Positions 44,335-52,475 of a stretch of 64,000 nucleotides of DNA are shown here, in pieces; within the stretch, counting starts at the first letter, position 1, and each line of letters starts with the position of its first letter. This DNA comes from Paenibacillus sp. JNUCC32. Lineage in GTDB: Bacteria > Bacillota > Bacilli > Paenibacillales > Paenibacillaceae. The DNA lies in NCBI RefSeq assembly GCF_014863545.1, contig NZ_CP062260.1:2232001-2296000 (forward strand). The letters run 5' to 3'. Made by a program: the position numbers and the translations under genes. Under the pieces are notes generated by a model. The model worked only from the letters and a program-made list of their open reading frames with translations, was not told where the DNA came from and ran no database searches.

Positions 44335-45327
44335 ATGGACCCACATATTAAACTACTGTTTCTGGATGAACACGCCACAGAAGGTGCCGCGCGATTCGGT
44401 TTGAGCCTGGAAGAGCTGTCATTCATTGGGGGCTTTCAAAATTTTGTCTATTCCTATAATCGCGAAGGATGCAAATATATTCTCCGTTTCACACCTAGTA
44501 CTCTGCGTGCTCAGAAAGGACTTGAAGCAGAATTAGAATGGATCCGTTATCTGGCGGAGAATGGAATGTCAGTCTCAGAGCCGATCCCTTCAGTTCAAGG
44601 GATAGACGTCGAACGTGTCTCTGGAAAGATAATCGATTTCTACGCGACCTCCTTCAGACATGCTCCCGGTCGTAAAATTGGATACCCGGAATGTCTAAAT
44701 AATCCCATGCTCTATGAGCAATGCGGACGCATGACCGGCCATCTTCATGATCTGGCCAAACGTTATGAACCTTTGACCAGAAGACACTCGTGGGAGCGCA
44801 ACGATTACCTTTTACTCGCCCGGAAGTATTTACCGCCCGAGCATGCACCAATCCTTCGTATCCTTGTTGAACTTAAAGAGCGTTTGACTAGTCTGCCTGT
44901 TACTCCGGATAATTTCGGTCTAATTCACGGGGATATCAATGTAGGCAATTTTATGGTCGACGAAACAGGTGAAATCACACTCTTCGATTTTGACGAATGC
45001 CAATACAGTTGGTATACAGAGGACATTGCCAATCAACTCTATTATTTGCTTTATGTATTCGGGGAAGATTCGAAGACCGAACGGAAAGTGCAGTACGAAC
45101 TCTTCATTGAGCATTTCGCACGAGGCTATACAGAAAATGGCCGACGGCTGCCAGAAGGCTGGAAGGATCAGTTGTTACTCTTCCTTAAGCTTCGCGAAAT
45201 AATTGTATTCGTTGGTATGAACCGGAGCTGGGATTTACGTCAGCCGGATAATTGGACTCGCGATTTTCTGAAAGACAGTCGGATGCGGATCATCAAAGGA
45301 TTATCGTTGATCGACGATTTTCTATAA
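44335..45327 (+). CDS. Aminoglycoside phosphotransferase-fold kinase (APH family)
   Basis: A 330-residue small-molecule kinase: G-rich loop region FIGGFQNFVYSY, catalytic loop LIHGDINVGNF (HxDxxxxN complete) and metal-binding LFDFDECQYSW (DFD). This is an intact active site. APH-fold kinases include antibiotic, homoserine, choline and SrkA-type kinases, so the substrate is open. ATG 44335 is preferred because AAGGAG lies 5 bases upstream; ATG 44293 has no ribosome site. Confidence 0.85.
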   Translation: MDPHIKLLFLDEHATEGAARFGLSLEELSFIGGFQNFVYSYNREGCKYILRFTPSTLRAQKGLEAELEWIRYLAENGMSVSEPIPSVQGIDVERVSGKIIDFYATSFRHAPGRKIGYPECLNNPMLYEQCGRMTGHLHDLAKRYEPLTRRHSWERNDYLLLARKYLPPEHAPILRILVELKERLTSLPVTPDNFGLIHGDINVGNFMVDETGEITLFDFDECQYSWYTEDIANQLYYLLYVFGEDSKTERKVQYELFIEHFARGYTENGRRLPEGWKDQLLLFLKLREIIVFVGMNRSWDLRQPDNWTRDFLKDSRMRIIKGLSLIDDFL

Positions 45328-45350
45328 TATTCAAATAAATGGATAGCGCT

Positions 45351-45400
45351 GAATAACGGGAGACGATAGCTCAATTAAGACATGTAGGCAGCTACTTAGT
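45351..45400 (+). repeat. Family 2 repeat, lead and partial hairpin
   Basis: GAATAACGGGAGACGATAGC, TCAATTAAGACATGTAGGCA; the GCAGCCGATC hairpin is not preserved. Confidence 0.6.
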
Positions 45401-45425
45401 AAGACTTTAAAGCGAAGGGATATAC

Positions 45426-46331
45426 GTGGTGAATATTATAAAAGAAATGAAAGCGCATGGTCCTTACATTCGTTTTGAACTAGGACTCGACAGCTTGATG
45501 GATGAAGCATATCGAAGGGAGAGTCTTCGTCGTGCACTAGCCATTTATCGTTCAATTTTTGGTTCTGAAGACGATGTGATTTTTATTCATCGCACCAGCC
45601 ATAGTAAGAGTGAAAAACGAGTTCAAAAGATCCACTTAAAACGCTTTTTCACAACGCGATTAAGGCTATTGCAATCGCGCACTTTGCCATATGAGTTCGA
45701 TGAATCGGATGACGAGCTTTACACAAGAGAATGGATCGTTGAAGTTAAGACTAAAGAATTACGTATGCCTTATGTACTTGAATCCATTGAAAATGGCGAC
45801 TTCATACGTAAACCAACATCCGGTGGGCGGATTTACCTATACAACAAATCAAATGACATTTTGTTTCACATGTATGACGATCGGGGCTGTGATGTTTTCA
45901 GTTCCGACAAAAGCGCTCTTCTGCCACTCTACCATCTACACCGAAAATGGATCCTGGATTATAACCGCTACGAAATCGACAGCATATTCGATGAGGGACT
46001 CGCCGGTATCGTAGAAACGGACGAAGAAAAAAAACTTCGGTGGATACTTGATAACAAAAAGGTTTCTGATTCTGGAATAAATCTAAGGCGAGTTAATACC
46101 TGTCATATATTGCATCATTTTGAGATTCCGTCCGAAAACGCCGATAAGTTTGAAAAAGAAATCTCATTCACGTCATTCGCGATTCGGCGCTTATCTATTA
46201 CGGATGATCAGTTTACGTTTATAGCTACCAAAACACAAGCCATAGCTCTTATTAATTATCAGACGCATCTCATGAGTATGTTCGGTAAAAAGTATGGAGC
46301 CTATAAAGGATGGAGCTTTGATAAAGCTTAA
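45426..46331 (+). CDS. DUF3885 domain protein with a second C-terminal domain
   Basis: A 301-residue protein. Residues 1-195 match the DUF3885 pattern as remembered: IRFELGLDSLMDEAYRRESL, RIYLYNKSNDILFHMYDDRG, CDVFSSDK and WILDYNRYEIDSIFDEGL. Residues ~205-301 form a separate part (CHILHHFEIPSENADKFEKE, FTFIATKTQAIALINYQTHL) with faint resemblance to RraB-like domains, which is uncertain. Function unknown. GTG 45426 follows GAAGGG. It stands alone between two family 2 repeats. Confidence 0.7.
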   Translation: MVNIIKEMKAHGPYIRFELGLDSLMDEAYRRESLRRALAIYRSIFGSEDDVIFIHRTSHSKSEKRVQKIHLKRFFTTRLRLLQSRTLPYEFDESDDELYTREWIVEVKTKELRMPYVLESIENGDFIRKPTSGGRIYLYNKSNDILFHMYDDRGCDVFSSDKSALLPLYHLHRKWILDYNRYEIDSIFDEGLAGIVETDEEKKLRWILDNKKVSDSGINLRRVNTCHILHHFEIPSENADKFEKEISFTSFAIRRLSITDDQFTFIATKTQAIALINYQTHLMSMFGKKYGAYKGWSFDKA

Positions 46332-46337
46332 CTATTT

Positions 46338-46432
46338 CGCTAACGGGACACGATAGCTCAATAAGAACAAGAAGTTAGCCGATCCACGTGGATCGGCTGC
46401 TTTTGTTTAACTAAAGGGCAGGTTAAAATGGA
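46338..46432 (+). repeat. Family 2 hairpin repeat, complete
   Basis: CGCTAACGGGACACGATAGC, TCAATAAGAACA, then hairpin AGCCGATCC-ACGT-GGATCGGCT with GCTTTTG, and a closing ACTAAAGGGCAGGTTAAAAT, a second CTAA-GGGCAG as found at the end of family 1. Confidence 0.82.
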
Positions 46433-46520
46433 AATTTGTAGAATACATTAATTGCTACGGAATTTAAGTGGGTACAAAGAATGAAGGTACAACAATATTT
46501 TAACGAGGGGAGTTCCATCC

Positions 46521-47414
46521 ATGGCTATCGAGTCTAAACTCCAGCAACTCTTTCGCGAACCGATCGAACGGATTACATATCTTGATCCTGGTTACTCCGG
46601 GCATGCCAGCGATGTGTGGTTGGTCAAAACAGCTCGGGAGGAGCGTGTCGTGCGTTCGTCCAGATGGACCGAAGCACCGACACATGAGTTTTGGTGGGGG
46701 TGCCTCGATCTATTCGGGATCGATCCCAGACGAATGCGACATTTCGAAGCAAACGTTGCCATGCTCGGTGCTATTTCGGGATTTCCCGCACCTCGGGTGC
46801 ATGCGCGTGCAGTTATCGAAAACAAGGAATATCTTATTGTCGAGAAAATGAATGGAGAGGCACTTCGGTCATTCATCGGGCAATCTGATGCGCTTCTTCA
46901 TCAGTTAGGTGTCTGGATGGCCCAAGTGCATTTAAATCGTTACGATTACTTCGGGAACCTTTCCTCCGGCCAAATTGATCGAAAAGAATCCTTTCATGCT
47001 CGTATGTCCCAAACCATTCGGCAGCTTGTCGAGCGCGATTATAAGAATGATAGCAATATCATGATGCAGGTCGATGCTATTATCAGTGAGCTTTTTATAC
47101 TACCATTACCGGATCACTTCTGTCCTGTGTTTATTGATCTGGATCCGTCCCAGTTCTTAATTCAAGACGGGATGTTGTCTGCTGTCGTCGATGTTGAAGC
47201 CTATGCGATAGGCCCACGTGAATTTGATTTTGTCGGACTAGAGTATGTGCTGGATGAGATATCTGCAGTTTCTTTCCTTAATGGTTATTCGACAATCCTT
47301 GATCCCCCCGATTTATCTAAATATCGCAAGGTGTACCGCTACTTCTACCGTTTGTTAGGAGTTCAAGGGTCTGTCGATTTGAATCAATGGTTCGCGAAGC
47401 GGGCAATATTCTGA
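46521..47414 (+). CDS. APH-fold protein with altered catalytic motif
   Basis: A 297-residue protein with the APH two-lobe outline: SGHASDVWLVKTAREERVVR (lobe 1) and REFDFVGLEYVL near the end. The catalytic loop reads VFIDLDPSQFLIQ: the aspartate is kept, but the histidine of HxD and the asparagine of DxxxxN are replaced (F or I, and Q), and the later metal site reads VVDVEAY. It could be a divergent kinase or a pseudokinase. ATG 46521 follows GAGGGGAG. Confidence 0.65.
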   Translation: MAIESKLQQLFREPIERITYLDPGYSGHASDVWLVKTAREERVVRSSRWTEAPTHEFWWGCLDLFGIDPRRMRHFEANVAMLGAISGFPAPRVHARAVIENKEYLIVEKMNGEALRSFIGQSDALLHQLGVWMAQVHLNRYDYFGNLSSGQIDRKESFHARMSQTIRQLVERDYKNDSNIMMQVDAIISELFILPLPDHFCPVFIDLDPSQFLIQDGMLSAVVDVEAYAIGPREFDFVGLEYVLDEISAVSFLNGYSTILDPPDLSKYRKVYRYFYRLLGVQGSVDLNQWFAKRAIF

Positions 47415-47568
47415 TAGCCCTGCCATTCAACTACCGAGAAAGGTTAGTTGAAAATAGCATGGAATAGTTTGCCGGGCAGGCAATGTTCAATTTTCGTAAA
47501 GATTTAACGCCATCAATGATTCTAATAATCATAGAAGAGGTAGTTATCATGGATTAGGAGGATGTTTG

Positions 47569-48084
47569 ATGGGCACCAAGCTAATCGTTGTTGAGTACAA
47601 TCCTAATTGGGTTAACAAATTTGAAGAGTTAAGGGATTTTGTGTTCCCAGTATTAAGTGATCTTGAGGTCACTATAGAGCACGTTGGAAGCACGGCAATC
47701 CCAAGAATAGCAGCAAAGCCAATTGTTGATATAGATGTGGTAATCCCTACACAATCAGATGTTCTTGTTGCTGTTACAAGACTTGCAAAGCTAGGATATG
47801 TTCATGAAGGAGATCTAGGGATACCAGGAAGAGAAGCTTTTATTCCGCCAAGAGATGTAGATTGGCATCACCTTTATTTATGTACTGTTGACAATGCTGA
47901 GTATAAGCGTCATATTCTTTTTCGAGACTACTTGAGAAATCATCCGGTAGACGCAAAAAGATACAGTCAGTTGAAACAAATGCTTGTTAAACAATTTAAA
48001 GGTGACCGTTCCGGTTATACAAATGCAAAAAGCGATTTTGTAAGAGACATACTAAAACGTGCTGGGTGGAATGATCTTAATTAA
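47569..48084 (+). CDS. GrpB family protein (nucleotidyltransferase-like)
   Basis: A 171-residue GrpB (UPF0157) protein with the full signature IEHVGSTAIPRIAAKPIVDI followed by DWHHLYLC. The GS-x-D-x-D layout relates it to the nucleotidyltransferase superfamily; some members are fused to CoA-biosynthesis genes. Function here unknown. ATG 47569 follows TAGGAGGATG. A family 1 repeat follows after 46 bp. Confidence 0.9.
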   Translation: MGTKLIVVEYNPNWVNKFEELRDFVFPVLSDLEVTIEHVGSTAIPRIAAKPIVDIDVVIPTQSDVLVAVTRLAKLGYVHEGDLGIPGREAFIPPRDVDWHHLYLCTVDNAEYKRHILFRDYLRNHPVDAKRYSQLKQMLVKQFKGDRSGYTNAKSDFVRDILKRAGWNDLN

Positions 48085-48130
48085 CGAGCAGTGTTATTCA
48101 ACTAGGGCAGTAGTTCTTGATGAGAGTTCT

Positions 48131-48400
48131 TGTCGGGGGACAAGAACATATTCCCATTGAAAGTCGCTAATTTAGCGGCTTTTTTATTTTATCGGTACAA
48201 GTTCTTGTCTCGAGCCAAGGACAAGAACTTGTACCGATTGCCGAAAAGGACAAGAACATGTTCCGATTACCGATTAGATAAGTATCTAGCTATGTTTCCA
48301 TGCAATTGATTAAGCTCACGGGCAGGATAGTTTAATAAATTCACGAATACTCTACATATGGAATTATTTACTAAGATCGTAGATAAGACGTTATAAGAAA
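48131..48400 (+). repeat. Family 1 repeat, subtype A, with tail and cassette-boundary segment
   Basis: Most complete long copy: TGTCGGGGGACAAGAACATA, terminator hairpin GTCGCTAATTTAGCGGCTTT, inverted pair around TCGAGCCAA, last site GACAAGAACATGTTCCGATT, TAAGCTCACGGGCAGGATAG, and the segment TTCACGAATACTCTACATAT ending GACGTTATAAGAAA. The YdcF gene starts 13 bp after it. Confidence 0.88.
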
Positions 48401-48412
48401 TAGGTGCAAATC

Positions 48413-49012
48413 ATGAAAATATTAGAGAGGATGAACGACATGCCCTATCCATTTGACTGTATTACTGAGTTTATGTTTTTCGAAACTGCTATTGAACCAT
48501 CTGATGTAATACTAATACCTGGTGGTAGTCATCCTCAACTAATGGAGAGAGCTGCTGAGTTATACCATAAGGGTCTGGCTCCTTATATACTCCCTTCAGG
48601 CGGGCCAACTCCAAATGTGTCCTCTACTGAATGGGAATTTCTTCGAGATGTTGGATTGAGTTTGGGTGTACCAGAAAGTTCAATTTTATGTGAGGATAAA
48701 GCCACAAATACATTTGAGAATGCAAGATATTCTTGGAAGTCTCTTCAACATCATAGGATTAACCCAAGAAAGGCAATATTAGTTTGCAAGTCTTATTTTG
48801 CTAGACGAGCTTTACTTACATACCAGGTTGAATTTCCTAATGAGGTTGAATTTTATGTAAGCTCGGTTACAGACAAGACAGGTACCACAAAAGATAATTG
48901 GTATTTAGATGAGCAAAAAATAACTTATGTAATGAATGAACTGACGAAGGTAGGGCAATATTTCAAACACCATATCCCAAATTGGGTAAATGGTCAGTTA
49001 GGGAAATTGTAG
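48413..49012 (+). CDS. YdcF/DUF218 family protein
   Basis: A 199-residue cytosolic DUF218 protein: VILIPGGSHPQLMERAAELY, ILPSGGPTPN, EDKATNTFENARYSW and CKSYFARRAL, a Rossmann-like fold seen in YdcF/SanA/ElyC proteins, some of which bind SAM or act in envelope metabolism. The start is uncertain: ATG 48413 is used, ATG 48440 (MPYPFDC) follows AGAGGATG. Single gene directly behind a cassette-boundary GTTATAAGAAA. Confidence 0.85.
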   Translation: MKILERMNDMPYPFDCITEFMFFETAIEPSDVILIPGGSHPQLMERAAELYHKGLAPYILPSGGPTPNVSSTEWEFLRDVGLSLGVPESSILCEDKATNTFENARYSWKSLQHHRINPRKAILVCKSYFARRALLTYQVEFPNEVEFYVSSVTDKTGTTKDNWYLDEQKITYVMNELTKVGQYFKHHIPNWVNGQLGKL

Positions 49013-49171
49013 GCCATCTATATTATTGGGATAAATTCATTTTAGAGCAACATGCATAATAAGAGGCCAATGATATAGATTTCTGCAGAAGAGGCATGAG
49101 AGGGTTCTTAAATTTCATCTCCTCTCGGAAGAAACGCACCGAAGGGAACCAAAGCATTCGGACTGCTATTA

Positions 49172-49366
49172 ATGAAAATATTCGGAACTCTTCCTGATCA
49201 ATCATCTTGGCCATTACTTATTGCGGCGACGGATTCGACAATCACCGGAGATGTTTACGTAGGGCTAGGAATGAATCCTCTAAAGGCTAAGAAACCGAAG
49301 TTTGTAGATTTCCCCAAAAAGGCATTGTATGTGCAGCTTGCGGAAAAACTTTGGTTGAGAAGTTAA
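49172..49366 (+). pseudogene. C-terminal relic of a short-chain dehydrogenase
   Basis: 64 codons: IFGTLPDQSSWPLLIAATDS, TITGDVYVGLGMN, GFPKK-like VDFPKKALYVQLAEKLW. This is the C-terminal end seen in SDR proteins of the retinol dehydrogenase-like group (P/GxLPxLYAAT, GxYxGP, AxxLWxxS). The Rossmann N-terminus and YxxxK are absent. A complete relative lies 0.9 kb downstream (50286). Confidence 0.55.
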
Positions 49367-49490
49367 CCGGAGTACATTATGACTTGTGAAAAACTATCAA
49401 AGATGGCTCCTTTTTGTTTGCCTATAGACCGTTACGATGAACCGTACCATAAGTGACGGCGGAAAATATTGGATAGGGAGATCAGTAATT

Positions 49491-50105
49491 TTACCTTCTC
49501 GGCAAGTGGTTCGTATCAAGTAGTTGAAAGGCGCCGTTTCCTATCAGATGCGTAATCATTAATGCGATCTCTCCAGGCGATTGTCGTCTATCTGTATCAA
49601 TCCAGTGCTGAAGGATGCTTAAATTCGCCGATGCGATACTAGCAATGAGAAAATCGAAGGGCAGTAAAGAATTTGATACTTTAGGATGTTCAGAATTCAG
49701 TATGTTGGATAAATGTTGCTTTATTAAATAATCCTTAATTCGAATCCTGTAGGATGGGTCGCCTTTAGGTCCGAGAATAACTCGGAAAAAATCTGCATTT
49801 TCCCCACAATACTCAACCACATCCACTAATGAGGGGTAAGGCGCTTTGTTATTTGCAAAATGCAGGTAGTCGAATGGATCTAGTTTGTCTATACGTTCTC
49901 TCAAACCTTCCCATACTTCTTCCTTTACTTTTTGGAGCATATCCATGGAATCCGTATAGTGTAGATAAAAGGTGCCACGATTTACGTCTGCTTTCTTGGT
50001 AACATCACTGACCGTAACACGTCCTGCCCCCTTTTCCTCAATTACTTCAAGTAAAGCTTTTTGCAATAGCCGTCTTGTCTTCAGTTTTCTCCGATCCATC
50101 TTCAT
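49491..50105 (-). CDS. TetR family regulator
   Basis: A 204-residue repressor: MKMDRRKLKTRRLLQKALLE start, helix-turn-helix VSDVTKKADVNRGTFYLHYT, and a TetR_C-like C-terminal domain. On the minus strand, ATG 50105 follows TTGGAGGACTTGCAC; a TTG at 50123 overlaps that site. It is divergent from the SDR gene at 50286, which is probably its target. Confidence 0.88.
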   Translation of the reverse strand: MKMDRRKLKTRRLLQKALLEVIEEKGAGRVTVSDVTKKADVNRGTFYLHYTDSMDMLQKVKEEVWEGLRERIDKLDPFDYLHFANNKAPYPSLVDVVEYCGENADFFRVILGPKGDPSYRIRIKDYLIKQHLSNILNSEHPKVSNSLLPFDFLIASIASANLSILQHWIDTDRRQSPGEIALMITHLIGNGAFQLLDTNHLPRR

Positions 50106-50285
50106 CCCGTGCAAGTCCTCCAATATTTTAGTGAGTAATCAACAGATTTATTCTTATTTATTCATTAGTGTACATATCCCGGATTATCTAATGATTGAGT
50201 TTTCCTCGACTCTTCCATACTATATAACTTGTAAATCATGATAATCAACATTTGTGTTGAATAAAATCGGAAGGATAGTGGATTC

Positions 50286-51152
50286 ATGAGTGACTTGAAA
50301 CAACAGCGCATCGTTATGGTGACAGGAGCAAACTCCGGGCTGGGCAAAGCGACGGCAATTTCTTTAGCAAAGCAAAATGCTAGAGTTGTTATGGTCTGTA
50401 GAGATCCACATCGTGGAGAACTTGCAAAAGAGGAAATCGTGAAAGAAAGCGGCAATCCGAAGATCGATTTGTTGATTTGTGACTTCTCCGCACTGTCCAA
50501 CGTTAGAAGATTAGCGATTGAATACAGTAATAACTATGATCGTCTGGATGTATTAATCAATAATGCGGGCATTATAACGCGAGAGCGGACGCTTACTCTG
50601 GACGGCTACGAAATGCAATTTGGCGTCAACCACCTCGCTCCCTTTTTATTAACCAACCTGTTATTAGAACAGCTTAAGATGAGTAAGGCGGGGCGAATCG
50701 TAACAGTCTCTTCTCTTGGACATTTTTATGGAAAGATTCACTTTGACGACTTACACTTCTCTAAGCGTTATCGCTATTTTAAGGCCTATGCGCAGACAAA
50801 ACTTGCTAACATCTTGTTCACCTATGAGCTTTCCCGGCGTTTGGAGGGAACGGGGGTAACTGCAAATTGTCTTAACCCTGGAGAAGCAAAGACCAATATC
50901 AGCGTTTATACAGAAGGGGGATTTGCTCAATTTCTAACTTCGCTGTTCACCCCGTTCCTAAAAACCCCCGATAAGCATGCGGATACTTCAGTTTATCTAG
51001 CAATGTCTCATGAAATGGAAGGGGTTACCGGTAAATATTTCAGTAACCGAAAAACAGTTAAATCCAAGTCAACCACCTATGATCGAAAATTGGCCGCTCG
51101 TCTTTGGGAAGTAAGTGCCGAAATGGTCAATCTGTCGAGTTCTTTAAAATAG
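50286..51152 (+). CDS. Short-chain dehydrogenase/reductase (retinol dehydrogenase-like)
   Basis: A 288-residue SDR: TGANSGLGKATAISLA (TGxxxGxG cofactor loop), LINNAGI, S in VTVSSLGHFYG and the catalytic YAQTKLANILF (YxxxK), then LNPGEAKTNI. NADP preference is suggested by the CRDPHRGE segment after beta-2. Substrate unknown. Divergent TetR gene upstream suggests induction by a small molecule. Confidence 0.9.
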   Translation: MSDLKQQRIVMVTGANSGLGKATAISLAKQNARVVMVCRDPHRGELAKEEIVKESGNPKIDLLICDFSALSNVRRLAIEYSNNYDRLDVLINNAGIITRERTLTLDGYEMQFGVNHLAPFLLTNLLLEQLKMSKAGRIVTVSSLGHFYGKIHFDDLHFSKRYRYFKAYAQTKLANILFTYELSRRLEGTGVTANCLNPGEAKTNISVYTEGGFAQFLTSLFTPFLKTPDKHADTSVYLAMSHEMEGVTGKYFSNRKTVKSKSTTYDRKLAARLWEVSAEMVNLSSSLK

Positions 51153-51288
51153 GGTAACGGACAACACCGGAACCTCCGGTGTGCTTCAGCGACGTTTTCA
51201 CAGAAGATTATTCGGTTGTTACGACGGATAATATTAGTTCAATCATGAGTTCAATATTATCGTCAAAGGAGCCGGCCAAAGCGATGAG

Positions 51289-51322
51289 GGCCATCCATTG
51301 ACAAAAGTAGGATGGCCTTAAT
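51289..51322 (+). terminator. Possible terminator hairpin downstream of the SDR gene
   Basis: GGCCATCC pairs with GGATGGCC around a 14-base loop, but the tail TTAATCC is weak in T. Confidence 0.45.
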
Positions 51323-51495
51323 CCTGTCGTTGAAGACAGCACGGTGGAACCGTACCATAAGTGACGGCGAAAAACTTGAGTACGAACCTAAGGGGTGTTG
51401 AAAATGCTTATAGTAAATAAGGGTACTAGTATTGGTTGAAGTGCAGAAGATCTAGAAGCTGATGATAGTGTGCTGGGGTCGTTTCTATGAAAAGC

Positions 51496-51700
51496 TGTCG
51501 GAGGACAAGAACATATTCCCATTGAAGTCGTTATTTTAGCGGCTTTATTATGTTATCGGTACAAGTTCGTGTCCCGAGTCAAGGACAAGAACTTGTACCG
51601 ATTGCCGGAATGGACAAGAACATTTTCCTATTACCGATTAGATAGATATCTAATTAAATATCACAACTTTTTCATTAAGCTAACGGGCAGGTTAGTTTAA
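51496..51700 (+). repeat. Family 1 repeat, subtype A
   Basis: TGTCGGAGGACAAGAACATA, hairpin GTCGTTATTTTAGCGGC (one stem mismatch), inverted pair with one change in the left arm (GTTCGTGTCC), last site GACAAGAACATTTTCCTATT, and tail CATTAAGCTAACGGGCAG. Confidence 0.86.
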
Positions 51701-51931
51701 GAAAGAAATAAAGATAGCTATTGAACACATTCTTATTATAAAGTGTTGAAATATTGTGTTAGCTTATTTTTGGATATTTAGATAAATAAAAAGCTCTTAT
51801 AATGTTACCAATAGTATAGGTATATATTGCAGAGGATCCATTGTCAGAATCTTCTAATATAATTATCCACGAAGTGTTGGCTCCCTGTCCCAAGATCCTG
51901 GCCTCTGGCCTTTTTCATAAAATTGATTCTC

Positions 51932-52312
51932 TCAAACTTGTCGGGTTTCATACTTACCATTAACAAGTTTTTTCCATATTACAGGAAAATTATGTCCCGG
52001 CTCCCCATAAAAATCATAATAAACAGAGCTCCAACTTGTCTCTATAACAGAAGAAATATTATCAGTATCGTGAATCTTACTTTTTGTTTTGTCAACAAAT
52101 TGAACTGAGTCTGCAGTTGAATTCGGTACTTTGTTAGCGGTGGGTGCGGCATTGGCTGTGTCGTTAACAGCCTCTTTAGCCGAATGGGTGGCCATTTCAG
52201 AGAATGCTAATGGATGCCACACTAAGGAGTGGGTACTGTTGGTTAAACCATTGATTTTTGCATATAACTTACTATCAATCTGTTCGATTTTTGGTTGGGA
52301 CATCGTGTACAA
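51932..52312 (-). CDS. Hypothetical protein
   Basis: A 126-residue frame on the minus strand (probable start MSQPKIEQIDSKLYA). Ala/Thr/Asn-rich middle, then SSVYYDFYGEPGHNFPVIWK at the C-terminus. No signal peptide, no membrane helix, no family recognised, and no convincing ribosome site. It lies in an AT-rich gap opposite to all neighbours, so it may be a relic or a chance frame. Confidence 0.35.
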   Translation of the reverse strand: MYTMSQPKIEQIDSKLYAKINGLTNSTHSLVWHPLAFSEMATHSAKEAVNDTANAAPTANKVPNSTADSVQFVDKTKSKIHDTDNISSVIETSWSSVYYDFYGEPGHNFPVIWKKLVNGKYETRQV

Positions 52313-52475
52313 TCCAGTTCACCGTGCCTTCTGAGCAAATAGTAAGTGTTACTTGTATTTACTTATAGGTATTTGAAATCATAATTCATATCCTATATGC
52401 AAAATAATTGTAACTCACACACAAGGTATTATGATATTTTATTATTGAACTAATATGAAATTGAAGGGAGGTTAG

